Shown here in pieces: positions 1-13,400 of a DNA stretch of 64,000 bases. The notes under the pieces were generated by a model that saw only the letters and a program-made list of their open reading frames with translations, made no database searches and was not told the origin of the DNA. Location of the stretch: assembly GCA_030052745.1 (NCBI GenBank), contig JANBVO010000040.1:248001-312000 (forward strand), in the 5' to 3' direction. The stretch comes from Pleurostoma richardsiae (taxonomy: Eukaryota > Ascomycota > Sordariomycetes > Calosphaeriales > Pleurostomataceae). The stretch's first letter is position 1; each line of letters opens with the position of its first letter. Position numbers and translations under genes: made by a program.

Positions 1-3000
1 GGTCAAAATGTCGCCTCGCACAACGATCTGTCACCAGTGTCTGCATCCGGATCACCCCCTAAAGCACATCTTCAGCGCCACATGACAGCACACACTGTGC
101 GGTGCAGTCGAGACCAGGAGAGAAGAAGCAAGTGCATGGTGCTGCAGCAGCGGCGACGAGATCCCGACGTCACAGGGCCCAGTACCCGGGAAAAGAGAGG
201 GGCCTCCAGGGTTACACCGCGGCCCCTGGAGCTAGGGCACTAGCATGAGCGGCTGACCATGTCTACCGATGAGTACTTTAGCTTCTTGAAAGAAACGAGG
301 AGAAACATTGGCGAGTTCGATGTGCCGTCTAAAGTCGGCTTCCGCCAAGACTTGATGATTCGGCCTGGTCCCAAGGGCAACGCCACGCAGCGGATCCGCA
401 AAAGCACTTGCTTTTTGACTCTGGCGAGAACATAGGGTTTGGTCGGTGGCGCCTTATGATATCCTGCAGGATGAAGTGGCTGGAGACGGCTTCGGTCCCG
501 GGAGACATATCGGCGGGTAAGCGTCGTTCTTCGGCCTCGAAGCCCACTACTGATGGCGTTGGTATGACGGAAGACCACCCTGTAGGGGACCTATCCGATT
601 TGAGCCGGGCCGAACCCGGTGTGCGCGCCTAGCCTTGTTTCGGATAGCCGTGACAGACGCATGCCGTCCGATGGGCTGGTGCGCTCGGCTCAAACCCCCC
701 GATCCACGATGCGGTATCCAGCCTCCCCAGGATCTGTCCATCACGACCCCTTGAGACAAGTTGCCTTGCTAAGGCGACGAGCGGCCGAAATTTGCAGGCC
801 TGGGCTTGAAGCGGTGAGCAGATAACACGTATGCGAGTCTGACTGCTAACCAATCCCAGCCAGCATTGCTGAAGCAGTAATCACATACCATTCCTTCGCA
901 TCCGAGAGGGGTCGATGTACACGGTGGGAGTTGCAGTGACTTCTCTGGACAAGCTGTCGGAGACGGCAGGATATTTCACACCCGGACGCGTGTCGTTTGG
1001 AACTAGCCTGGGACGAAGGTCAGACCGGTAGTCCCCAGATGACAACACTTCCATTTCATGTCAAATACGGAGCCCTGAGCGTCTCGGACCATGTAGATTG
1101 TGTCACCTCTGATTTGTCTGCCTTGTCCGGCTTCAACAACCTGGTGCCTCTCTAAGTCTCCTCGAACATGCCTCTGCTTGCGTTGCCCCTGGGGAGCGCT
1201 CAAGCACGGCCTCTGGTGCGGCTGTGATTGTTGTATAACCCGCAATGGTATTCTCACTGTAGGGCTGAACAAGCGGTGTAACAGCGGGCGGAATTCCAGA
1301 ATAGAGAAATACGAGGATCAATCTACGCAACCAAGTCAGATCGATCGAAGATGCCGGTTGATGAGCGACGGTAGAGATGGGCGAATGCTACCCTAGCGCC
1401 ACAAAAGTGAATCCGACGTGCGTGTTTGGAAGTACATCGTTGTACGTGGTTGCGATGTGTCTGGTAATATCGAGCATGTGCTGCCGGTCGCACGATCACA
1501 GGGATGTCGGCGGGCGTCACTCTGTTCCTGCCACTGGACGCCCAAAGCGTAACTTTCCCCTCTCAGCCAGGGCCGGAGCTGACCTGTGGTGATTACCCGC
1601 GCAGGATCCTCCTGTGCGTGATTTCGGTGAAGGTTTGGTAGTCTGGTAGTGGAGGAATGTTAGGGTGTGCAGGGCTTCATGCATCACATTGCTTTCTTAA
1701 CCGGTGAGTGCGGGGAGAAACGCACGAGGCTCATCTTGGGTCGAGATCGTCATGTAGGCCTCATCGAGCCAGGAAAATGGAGGGTCCGGTCGAGGGTGCC
1801 GAGTGTTTCGATCCGCCGACAAGGGTCGGAACGTCAGGTCTAGACCGAAGCCATTGCGCACCAAGCTAATGCCGGAGGCCCAGCTAGCAGCTGGCTGGGG
1901 TTGGGTTGAGTCTCTGCAGCCCGGGGGGGTGGCTTGGCAGCGGCCGGTCGAAGCAAACAGGACGGCAGCCAATTGTGCAGACACATCATGCGGGAGGGCA
2001 GTCGCTAAGACACGGGAAGTAGGAGGGAGGGATAGGCAGCCTGGTGCGGAAAGACCTCGAGCAGGAGCGGACATGTGGGTTAGAATTGCTGACGAAGGTC
2101 CCTGTCATTCTCACTTGTAAGCCGGGGTGACCTGGCAAAGAAACGCCATTGCCAGCCACGGCTGTTTCCAACAGACGCGCGGATCAAGACGAGGGCCCAC
2201 CACGGTGGCTTGCGGTGGGAGTGGGAGGGGCCAGATTGCTGTGCCGCTCAAAACGGTCGGTTCTCACGCCAGATCCTGTTCTCATTCCTCCTGCTTTGTC
2301 GCCCCAGCCCCGGCCATCCCTCCACCGCATCGCCGGCAGGATGGAAAAGTACTGTGCGGTGGATCCAAGAGGAGCAGGCTGGATGCTGAGGGGTGTTTTC
2401 GCTAGCAATCCGCTAGAGTCTCGGCTTCGCTCCCGGCACACACAACATCGAAGCCTCGCGCTCATTGGGAGTGGGGGATCGGCGAGGCATGAAGCACCTG
2501 GATTTCCGTGATGAGGGAGGCTTGGTCGAACGGAGGCAACGCAGGTTGCGCTAGGGATAAGAACCTGCTCACTGGAGGTGGAGGAGGCGGTGGTTGTTGT
2601 TGGTGTTGGGGGTTGAGAGTGGAGCAGCAGTGAAGGCCGAACGAGTTCGAAACTGTGAGACGGTCTCGTTTCTAGGCAGGGAGCTACTTGCTTAGTTACG
2701 ACACTAGAACCCCGTTAGTGCCAAAACCTTATTTGGACAACCAATGGGCCGCGCCTTTCAGAGAAGTGCTCCGAGTTGCGTACTGGAATTCTGGTTAATT
2801 AACCCCAGGTGTGTTGTCGGACGGCTCCATCTTCATCGATTGGGGCCAACAGTCCTGAGCCCGGCCTTAGCTCCCTCCTGGCCTGTGATTGTGATGTCTT
2901 GTCCATGTCGTTTAGGTAAAGAGCATGCAGAATATGCACCTAAGGTAGCTTCGCAAGTGAATAGTAGCATGTGCCCGGAATCACCCCTCCGCTGGCGTCC

Positions 3001-5062
3001 ATCAGCATCTTTTATTCCCGTGAAAAGGGGGGGTGGGGGAGGGAGCCTTCTATTTCGCCGTCTTCCTAAGGCACCTTAGAAATTTGATGGAGCCTGTCCG
3101 AGGCTCCGCAGAAGTAGTCCTGCCGCTCGTTGGTGATCTCGCCGTGTCGCTGTCGGTTGGACGCGAGTCCGGTGCGCCACCGGTTCTTTTAGCACATAGA
3201 GTTTTGCAGTACCATGAACGAGCTGTTTTCTTTTCATTTTCGTTTCGCATATTGTTGGTTGTTTGTTGGCTCTGCATTTCTTTGAAAGCCTTGCGTCCGC
3301 CGGCCCCCTGATCCTCGTCGCGAAGTGCTGTTTTGCACGACGAGGGGTGCGCGAGTGTGTGTGTGCTATTACAACACGAGCTGTTACGACACCAAACCCT
3401 ACACTTAGATCTGTCAACTGATCACGCAACAAGGAACATACATGTACGAGGAAGAAGCTGTTGGCCACATATTGGAGGTGGAATTGGTGAGAGGGGTCTT
3501 CTCGGCAAGAAAGGTTGCGGAGTCGACCCGAGGTTAGAAATTACGGAGAAGACAGAACGACGTACGTAGGGAGGAGTTACGGAGCGGGAAGCACGGAACA
3601 ATGCACGTCATCATCTTTCCTGCCGCCGTTGGCGCCTTTGGTTTATCTCTCCCGTTCCTGGAAACGGTGGGTGCCTTCACACCATATTAAGTACGCCAGA
3701 GTAATCAACCATCCAACCACTGAATAATGTCAACGTTGACATTAGCTGTGAAGTCGGTCAAAGTGGATGCTTCTCCCCAGCATTGTATATGATTGTCCTC
3801 TGGAAGAACCGGCTGTAATTTCAACCTGCTCTCGGACTAGGGACTGAGCACACGCCTGCGGTGATCATGTCGTACCGCCCCACCGGTTCATGCTCGTTCT
3901 CGTGTCAGGTTGCTCTTCTCCTCTTGCCGCCTTGCACAGCAGCTCTGTGCATGAAGCCTTGAGTAGGGGTGGTCGACCCTGAGTGCCACAGAAGGAGCGT
4001 GGAAAGTTAGTGAGCAAAAGTAAACCGCGACCGTTGCTGTGCGTCCATCCCTGAAATCTTTTTGCTAAGCGTACTACGTTTCTAGCTGGTAGGGATGAAT
4101 CTTGCCGCAGTTGGTTGTTGGCTGCCTACTTTGTTCTCTTGGGCTATGACAGGATGGGGGCCAACAATTAGGGCGATATGTAGCGGGTCCGAGGCATTCT
4201 CCGAATCAAAGACACGCTAGATGGTCTAAATGTGCCTCCAATTGTTGAACTATCAAGAGTCGCGCGTTACATAGGAACGTGTGATTGAATGATCAAGGAG
4301 ATACAAAAGAAGGTGAAGTAAGTTGAAAAGTCCTGCAGAAAGAAGTGAAGAAAGAAAACATTCCAATCAACTTCAATCTCGACAGGAGGCAACCAGGATT
4401 GACCAGGTCTAACCCTGTCCTCTGTCAGAGCCTTGTGTTGTTTTGCTCCAATGCGCCATGAACCGCATCTTTTTGTCTTTTTCGTTTCTTTTTTTGCCAA
4501 CACCAGGTTGGCCATATTTCTCAAAAATCTCCACTTGTCGTGTCGTGTCGTAGGTGGTAAACGTATGGTTCCTCGCCAGAACAGCATGAACCAGAAAGTC
4601 AGCGTTGGAATGTGTGCGCCTGGGTATCCACTGTAAATGCCATATCCCGCCCCTAGAAATTGTTTCTGGGGGTCTTCTCTCTCTCTCAGCCTCCAAGAGC
4701 TGCTTTGGCCATAATATCCTTGTATCTCCGTGTTTTCACAAGGCCACGGTGGGAAAAGAAAGGAAAGTGAAGGAAAGGGCAAGAGAAGGAGAAAGGGAAG
4801 ACAGAAAGGGAAACGTTGAGCTCATTGTCGTCGTAGTCCTTGGATTCGTTCCATGGTGTGCGCCATTAGCCCCTTGGTACCGAGTTTTGAAGTTTCTAGG
4901 TACCAAAACCCGAACAAAGATCCTGAAATGCGTCTGTCCCTATCCTTGGATTTGTACTCGTGGTATGCATCGCATCATCCTGAATGCTAACCATGCCCGA
5001 ATGAGCGGATGATTGTGCGGAATCCGACTGTACATGGCCCACGACGTCGTCCTGCAGACCAT
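1..5062. other. Gene-poor stretch downstream of the VIB-1 gene
   Basis: I find no supportable gene here. Open frames are short, overlap on both strands and match no family I recognise. The part nearest the VIB-1 stop (about 4270-5062) is richer in A/T and in purine runs, which would suit a 3' untranslated region of that minus-strand gene, but I see no decisive signal. A G-rich run lies near 3027-3042. Confidence 0.5.
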
Positions 5063-7477
5063 TCAAGTCATGCTCATCCCGGATGTTCCAGGTGGTATCA
5101 CCACCGGGTAGTAGCCACCGGAAGTGGACTTCCCTTCAAAACGTCCACAACCTCGGGCCAAGTAGGAATTACCTGGGTAAGACAGGCTAGGAAGCGCTGC
5201 GTCGTAGTCTGGCTTGACTTTGGAGGTCAAATCCACACCGGTTGCCATATGCGGAAGTGTGGTCTGGTGATCACTACGCTGGTGAGAAAACATCTCAACG
5301 GTGTTTCTCGGATCTTGACCTTCATAAATCGGGGTAGGGAGGTATTCGTAGTCCTTCGTCTCACTGATCGTCCTGGTGTCGTCCGCACTTAGCATCGGCT
5401 CCGTAGGCAGGCCATGGTGGTGGGCGCGATAGTGCGTTCCGGACCTCGTGTCATACGCCGTAGCAAACGGTCCCGGGAGCATGCCCACTCCTGACCCTGT
5501 GTAGTCGCCGCCCATACCCGATGAAGGCCCATAACTGCCGAGGCTTCCAGCTGAGCCGCCTGGACCACTGCTTGTGCTGCCTCGTCTCTCTGCCTGATAG
5601 TGACCAGGGGACCGGCCTCTGACAATCATCTTTGCTGACTTCCGAGACGCAATCTTGATATATTGATCACCATTTCCTTGGGTGGCAATGTCCGCATAGA
5701 GCTCTACCACCAAGTGATAGTACTGCTGAGCGGCCCGTCGCTTCCCATTGTTTGCCGTCGCTTGCTTGAACTGAATCCTTTCGAATGTATGCTCTGTAGG
5801 ACAAGAGCCCTGCTGTTGTTGCCCATAGCCTTGGTCGTAGACGCGAGAACTTCCAGCCATCCCCATCTCTGTGCCGAAGTGCGCGAGGGGATGAGATTGT
5901 GCTTGAGGAAGTTTCGGATTCAGGCGTACTTTGTCCGGCGGAGCAATAGGCCCCTTGTCTCTCTTCGGCGTGTGCTGCACTAACTCAATCGTATGTCCGT
6001 CATTGTCTGCCACGACGGCCGAAATGCACATAGCAAACCCGTAGACTGCATAGGTCTGCGAAGAACCTGTCTGTGTGTACTGGATGGCTGCAGTGGGATA
6101 ATACGGAGTGAGATTGTACGAGCAGACGCAGGAAAAGTAGTTGCGCCTGTAACAAGTCCACTCGCCTTCGGCTTGGAAGAAGCCCTTGTCGATGACTCCA
6201 TTGATGTCAACCTTGATCTGCGCACCTCCCTCCGTATAAGAAAGCGAGCCGAAAGGAGTCATTGGCTGGAGGGGAGGTATGGTTTGCTGAGACTTCGACC
6301 CGTATGTGGCATCCATCCTGATGGGCGCTGTGAAGCCAAGGTTGGGACTAGGAGTTGGCGAGATTGGGTGACGTCGTATCGAGCCAGGGAAGGATGGTGA
6401 CCTTGGCGTATGTTCAGGGCCTCTCCTGAAAGAGGGTGTTCCCGCGGAGTAAATGTCGCGAATGCTGTTTTGCGCTCCTGGATGAGGTAGTGCTGTGGAG
6501 CGATGGGCATGTGCCATTCCAGTGGTAGAACTGCTACTGGTACAGATGTGAGTCGACACTCCTGTCAAGCATAAAGAGGACAACCTTTTCGAAGCGGATA
6601 CGCCACGTACCTGGAGCCCAGCCGCGGCCTGACGTCTAGGCTGGTGGGGAAAATGTGAGAGCCGGAAGTATAGAAAGAGCCGCCAGCGTCTGGCTGGTAT
6701 GACGGCGTCGCGTTGAAGAGAGATGTCGGCCCAGGTGCGTATAGGTTCAAGACTGGCGAGGGCTGAGCAGCACTTTCCAATGTCAAAGGGGAGGTGTTAG
6801 AATCCTGGTGGTTATAGCTGTTGTACCCATCAGTGAGAGTGTTCAATGACTTAAGATTTAGCGTGCTCAAACAGAACACTGGCAATGTTGTGATGCGTTG
6901 CCCATGCGAGACACAATGTCCAGGTGTGACGGGCTGTGACACTGCCAACAATCGCGTCGTACGTGGATGGCAGATACAGGATCGGGATGTACTGTAAACG
7001 CACCAGACGCGGCAATGGGCAGAGAAGCTCGTAGAGCAAGAGGGCCAAACGTAGTACCCTCAGAGCTACGGCAAAGATTCATCCCCTTCGTTCCGGTAGG
7101 AGTCTAGAAATGCTGGTTCCGGAGCGCGGCTTGTGCTTCTTAGGGTCTCGAAAGAGAAGAATAGCAGAAAGCTCACAAGCAGCACACAGAATGCGGAAAT
7201 CTTTCTCAGATCTAGAGGGGTACCCGAGGCGGTTTTAAACGCTGGTCGCACAGGCCGCACCAAGGATAAAGTTGGACGTGCAGCGAGGATTGGCCGGGAT
7301 TTGAGATCCTCTTGCAGGGAGTATGGTCGGATTTGGATTTAATGACAAGAGGGGAATTAAGAAAACGGGAAAGCCAATGAACTAAGAACCGTAGAGTACT
7401 TACCGCATGTCAGTCGAAGCTGGTATGTCGAGATACTCCAGCCCAGGGCAGGAGGAGGGCGAAGGCTCAAAGTCCTG
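5063..7477 (-). CDS. vib-1: VIB-1/XprG-like NDT80/PhoG-family transcription factor
   Basis: Nuclear transcription factor with an NDT80/PhoG (Ig-fold) DNA-binding domain. In Neurospora VIB-1 controls extracellular proteases, heterokaryon incompatibility and glucose signalling; the Aspergillus orthologue is XprG. The last exon runs 6536-5063 and carries the domain in its middle, recognisable from GVIDKGFFQAEGEWTCYRR, RNYFSCVCSYNL and YYHLVVELYADI. It is joined to an exon ending at 6611 (donor GTACGT, acceptor CCAG; phase closes) whose sequence includes SNTSPLTLESAAQPSP. That exon has no in-frame ATG near its start, so at least one upstream exon exists. A candidate is 7474-7404, flanked by a TCTAAC branch point plus CAG and by a GTAAGT donor. 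It would splice to 6865 (GAG acceptor, phase fits) or to 6849. The true start codon is unresolved and may lie further upstream. The tail ends GTSGMSMT. The family call is firm; the 5' structure is not. Confidence 0.85.
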
Positions 7478-10400
7478 CTGAACAACGGGTAGATGTTAGA
7501 AATCGGAACTGCCTTTTTTGTTGGGAATCAACTAGTGTTTATAGAAGAAGGGCCATGTAACGGCAGAGCAGAAGCAGCGACAGCAGGGGCTCTAGTATTG
7601 AGCCCACAACGGCGCGACTTCATTGCCGGCTTGTAAGCGTAGCTGCACCGGGAATTCCCAGAGGCTGATGGTACGAAAAGCGGCAGCTACACCTAACAAA
7701 TCCAGTTAGCAGGATGATCAACCCTCTTTCATTATGATGTCGGATCAGCAGGAACGCTAGGGGAACAAGCAGCTGGGACGGTCGAAACATGGCGGCCCAG
7801 GAACCGGGGATCATGAAGCTAGGCGGCGATGCTGTTTGCTGGATGGGCGCAGTAGCAGTGACTAGTTGCAGGGAGGGCAGCAGAAATCAGAGAGGGTGTG
7901 AAGGTGGAAGGCAGGATACAAGGGCCGGCTGGAGCTAGAGGTGCAGCCTGCACAGTACAACAGAATACCGTCAGTCACGGAGTGGTACATGCCTCTCCAC
8001 TGCCGGAGAGAGCAGAGAGTGCCTCGCATGAGGGAACACCCTTGGAGCCTGTCAGCGGCCACAGACGGCGCCTCTGAGCGGCCGAGGATGAAGCGCCAGG
8101 GTCGCACAGAAGTAGCCCAAAGAGCCCCCATTCTTCCTTGCCGCCTGCAGACTCTGTTGTGAGGGATCAACATGGGATGGGGGAGCAGATCAGGCAGGGA
8201 CAGGCGTGCCAATGAACTGGGAGATAGCGAGTACAAAGGTCGACTTCGGTGCCAGGCCCAGGAAATATGACAGACGTCCAAGATGCATGTCCCGAGGTTC
8301 CACTAGCTCCCTTGACCGGCCAACTGGGCGGACCCGATCGGCTAGAGAGAAACGCCGTGCTTGAGGAAATCGGTGAGATGCAGTGCTGGCGAAGATGGAC
8401 AGCCGAAAAGCAATTTTTGTGATGTGGCGTCGAGGCTAAAGTAAAGTGACGGCAAGCACTCACCTGTCTTCCCTGATGCTCGACCCTGTTTGGGGATCTT
8501 TGCAACCTGCCAAATCGACTTACTGCAGCCCTCTGTGACTTTTACTTCTCCTCTCCTCTTCGCCTCCTCTCAGCGAGGATTTGTAGGCATGGGAATTCGT
8601 TTGGTTCATTTGCTTTTCAATGTAACGGCCCCATCCTGTTGTATATCGCTACCGTGTCGATGTTGCTGGACGACTTTCTGCTGCCGAGGCTGCTGACAAG
8701 CCTGGGGTGTCGGAGAAGGGAAGGCAATGGGCGAGCGGAAAATGAAAAGAGACTCCAAAACATCGCCCGAATAGTTGCAGTGCAATGGAGGAGGAGGAGG
8801 AGGGGGGGGGGGGGGGGGAGCGGCAGTCCCAGGGTTGCAGACCGCGGCGCCAATAGAAACAAAGAGTGCAGGTGGGCTGGCAAGTATCTATGTATATAAT
8901 GGGCAATCAGAAAGGGAGAGGGAGAAAAGATACCTTAGGAAGTGATTGATTCATACGATGGTCCTCTCCTCTTGCGAGGGAGGCGTCGCGGCGCAGAAGG
9001 ATGTCAATTAGGTGGTGCTGCGTCTATAGCATATTCCTACCCCAAGCCGGGGTCCCATGGTTAGCTAAGCTTCTCAGGGCATGTCTAATGTAACGGTGGG
9101 GATTTCGCTCGCGGGATTGCCTATTCTTCAGGTCCGAAGGCGAAGGCAGAGGCTCCCGGCTGGCCCATGTCGATTGGCCTCCTTGGCGTCCGTTGATGCG
9201 TTTCAGGGATTGTTGCTGACCGACCTTAAGATGTGCCCCTGTCATCCCCGGAGCTCAATTGGCACTCATGCACGGTGCCAAACAAGGCACTCTTTTCGTC
9301 CTAACCAATTCCATCGCCAAGAGTCAGCAACTTGTCCACACTTTGCCAATAGGCCCGATCAAGGGCCCAGAGAGGAGCAGAGAGGCGTTTGTTGCGGGCA
9401 TCGAGGCAGGACGAGGGAACGAGAGGACTTGACTGGGCGGGCAGACCGGATGAGCAATGGAAGCGCACGAGGCAACAAAAGCAGAGACAGACAGATAGGC
9501 GCGTATCGAAAGGGCCAGTCCTTGCTCTCAGGGCCCGTCGAATCGCGCCCGTTCCGTCTCGTCTTGCTGCGCGCGCGATCTCGACTCCGACTCTCTCAGC
9601 CTGCCCCTCTCAGCCTGTCATTCTCGATCTCTGCCACGCCGTCGCTGGCTGTGACTGGCTCTGATATTGTGGCTTGTATTCACGATAGGACTCGAGGGAC
9701 GGTAGCCACTGACATGCAGGCCGGGATCACCCAGAGCTCCTAGCCGAAAACAAAAGAAAGAATATCAGCTCATGGCCTGCAGGACGGTGTCTCGATCCGA
9801 TCCGACTGATCCACTCAGGCGCCATTCCTCACCGCGGGCGAAGAAGCACACACTTTCTTCATGCGGCATGCATGCTCAGCGGCATCGGTCGAGGCGAGTG
9901 CGCGGCTAGACATTCGCGAGCCACCACGAGTTGTACGGCACACTCCGCAGCGCCGCTGCAGAAATCATGACGAGGGTACCCGGTCACGCTCATTTGGCCA
10001 TGCTCAGAAGAACATGTTGGCGCAACCGGAAGCAACATCTCGGCATGGACTGAGCAACCGGATGGCCGAACGTCTACCTGCCGAAAGACCGAGGTGTGAT
10101 GAAGTGACGTGGAGTAGACTTACTCTGGATTCTTGGACCTTTTTGCTTTTCTCTTGCACAACCGTGGTGTTGCTGCAGGCGGCTTATGCCTCTCCTAGCT
10201 GATCTGGCAGAGCGAGAGAGACGCGTGAGGAAGGGAAGCGAGGCAGTCAAAGTGAGTTGTGACTGATCGTCTGGTGGAGGTACCTGCGCCGTGGTACCGC
10301 GGGGAACGTACTTCAGCCGTCGACTTTCTTCCGCGATGGTTGCTGCTGCCGTTTCCGACTTGCTGCCTTTTAAGGGTTCGAATTTGTTCTTGCCGTCTCA

Positions 10401-13400
10401 GCAAAAGGCCTTCGCAGTTTCCTGTTCAGGTCGAACACGAATGGGAAAGAGCGAATAGCTTTTGGCTCGGGGTAGTTACGATAGATCCTCTTCCCTATTC
10501 GAGAGCAGCTTCTTCCGGATTGATCCAGTGAATTCGTCAGTGTGGAAAGGGTGAGTACAAGCTCTCGGCTGGAAACCTGTCACCTATATACTCCGGTGGC
10601 GACCCTGGCGACGGTGGCTTGACCCAGGATCACACAGAACCCTTGGGTGGGTGGTGGGCTGGAGCCTCAAGGGGAGTGAATCACCAGTGGTACAAAACTC
10701 AGCGGAGGACTGACTATCTGGGATAATCGCGAGGCTGAGTGGACGGACTGCCGGACGATGAACGACAGTCCGGAGATGGCAGCAACAAACAGTGGGCTCG
10801 AGACACAAGAGACAAGAGATAAGAGACAGGAGGGAGACTCGACGACAGCCGAGGGAAAGGGGGGGGATTGCAACAAGGTCCTCGCCTTCTTAAGCCCGAG
10901 TCAAATCGATTGCGCAGAGTTTGAGACAGCCGGCAAAGAGCGCTTGGGGATCAGTGAGGAGATGTCGAGACTCCCCGGCAGTTTTATTTTTAAAAGGCCA
11001 AGGTATGGTAGGCCGTTCTCAGCGGAATGGTAAGATGAGGTGAAGGATAGGGGCGTCTGCCCGGATGTCATGGGAAGTACCAGTTCAACCCCAAGCGTCC
11101 AAGCCTCTGGACTACGCCGAGCCTGGGCCCTCTCCACCCAGGTGAAGCCTCCTCCTCTCATCCACTTCCTCTTCCTGTTGCTGCTGCTCCTGTCCACTCA
11201 GACCCAGGCGAGGCTCCGCCCCTCCTCGAAAATCAAGCAACGACCCAACTGAGCTGCAGACCCGCGTGTCGAGACATCTTGGTTCGTGAGGGGATAACCA
11301 AGAAGGTGCCAAGTGTAGTTCATTTCACGATTTCAATCGAGGCCCTGATGGAGGACTTGGTTCTGGCTCCGTTGGAGACGCCGAAACATCTTCCTCACCT
11401 GCTCGAGAGATGGGCCGGAGTCACATGGCAACTCACCTAATTGCCCGACCTTACCCTGATTCCGACCCTCCCTGTGTGCCTAGCCGGTCTCATCCAAGGT
11501 ACTTGAACACCTTCCGAGATCTGACTATACCCCAAGCAGATCCGGAAGAGACCAGTAACGCACTCCCCTGACGGCCTCTGGAATCCCTCCTTCCATGCAT
11601 CAGATCTGCAGCTACCCTGCCAGCCTACGAGACGCCACAAACAGCGGTTTTTGATGGGGAAAGGATCTCCCCGACCAAAGGATGCTTCAGCGACGGGTAC
11701 TTGCAGCTCTAATGCCAGCCTTTGGCTGATCCGCCACTGAAGTCGGCGGTGCCTGGCTGTCGCTTGCTCTACTAGACTGGAAGCTGCAAGCCCAGCCTGT
11801 CCAGCTGCCCCTATCTTTGGCTGACGCCCATGCATAGCGGATGGAACAAGTAGCCTTGGAAGGAGACTAGAAGTGCGACGAAGGCCTTTTGAAAACTTTC
11901 GGCCTCGGGGTCTCATAGCGGCAACCAAACAATCGATTTCCCAGTCGTGAAAATGCCGTTTTTCGCTTCGCTTAGGAGTTTGTCAACCAACCAAATGGTG
12001 TGAAGACGGAGCCAAGCATTGAATGGCATCAACTTTGAATCTGGGCCTTAAAGATCCACAACTCTACCTGAGTTGCCACTTATCAAAACTCTCACAGGTG
12101 TTGAGTGTTCCGCAAGAGCCAACGTGCTAAGCTTTAGTCTAGAAAGAATTTGCTCTCCGAGTGGCCTCGTAGAGAGGAGAGCATGGGGAGTAAGTCTATC
12201 GGCAGACCCGCTCGGAAGTGCCAGAATGCGCGGACTAGACTGCCTTCGCCGTGAACCAGGTTTGCCCATGATGAAGACGCCTTGGAGGCGTCAGAATTAC
12301 GGCGAGAGTACTAGCACGCTGGGGCGGTTGCTCCGCAAGGCGTCCCAGGCTCCTCTCACCCAGGATTTGTCGACGGTGATGACCTCGTTACGCACGTTAC
12401 CGTTGAGGATGATCCTTTCTTCGGCCATCTCGCAGAATAATACGGCGCCATTACTGGATGAGTACTTCAAGAGTGGATGTGAAGAGGCATCCACGCTGGA
12501 CCAGACTCGCCAGGTGCAAAGAGGCTCTTCCATGTCACCATGGACGTCGTGCATGAAGAGCAGTGCTAGCCAATGGGATGAGCCAATACCCGAGTGTCCC
12601 GACGAGGTTGCCCCAGATAGAAAGCTAAGGGACGAGTGAGATCCTTTCACCCTGGTTCGTTGGCCCCAATCTGGGTCTGGGGAAGGGAAAAGGGGGGTCT
12701 GACAATTTTGGCCGGCTGCTACGCCTACGAAGACAAGAGGCCAAAATTACGCTAGAGCGAAAGTAGGAACCTCTAGAGCAGACGGGCCTCTCTCCTTCTC
12801 GTGTTTCTTGTCATGCATGCTTAATATAAAGATGTCGTTGGATCTTGAGGATTAGGAGGAGCGGGCGCCCCCCGGTGATTGGACGGTTGTGTGTGCAGGT
12901 TTCCGTCCGCTTGATTCGAAAATGCATCAGCCCAGGCACCAACCCGCCATCAAGTCGATCTTGAGGCCCGCCGAAAAGGCTGCTACTGAGGTCCGCGTTT
13001 GATTTTCGGTGTCTGCTGGGGCAGCAGCTGAGGATCTTTTCCCGCTTGTCTTGCTTCCGCCGGTTTCTAGCCGTGCAGTCTGGCGGCGGGGATGCTCTAA
13101 CCGTACTATGGTCTTGTCGGGTTGATTTCAACGATGCGCGCATCTCAAGTCCATTAGGAGACGCTCTGCAGTGCAGATAAAGGCTCGGGATAGCTACAAC
13201 CGTGTTCCCCGATAGTACGATACCTGTCCGCCAAAGACAGTTGTGTCGGATCGGGCCGTCACTTACTCTACCACTGCCTTATCAGTCATGGGGCGGTCAC
13301 CACGCGCCAGGCATGGAAGATCGCTCGTATGTCGAATGCACATCGTGATTAAGGCCGTCTTGCAGTCGGTCGTATCACCTTTGCCATGCTGGCAGTCTGC

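Noticed and set aside
10374-10390. GGGTTCGAATTT resembling a tRNA T-loop (also a similar GGTTCGAGAACC near 54420)
   Set aside because: No acceptor stem, D-arm or anticodon arm can be placed around either site.
12048-12650. Minus-strand frames faintly resembling a heterokaryon-incompatibility (HET) domain gene
   Set aside because: The resemblance rests on a few scattered residues in broken frames and lacks the core YXALSYXWG motif, so I do not call it.
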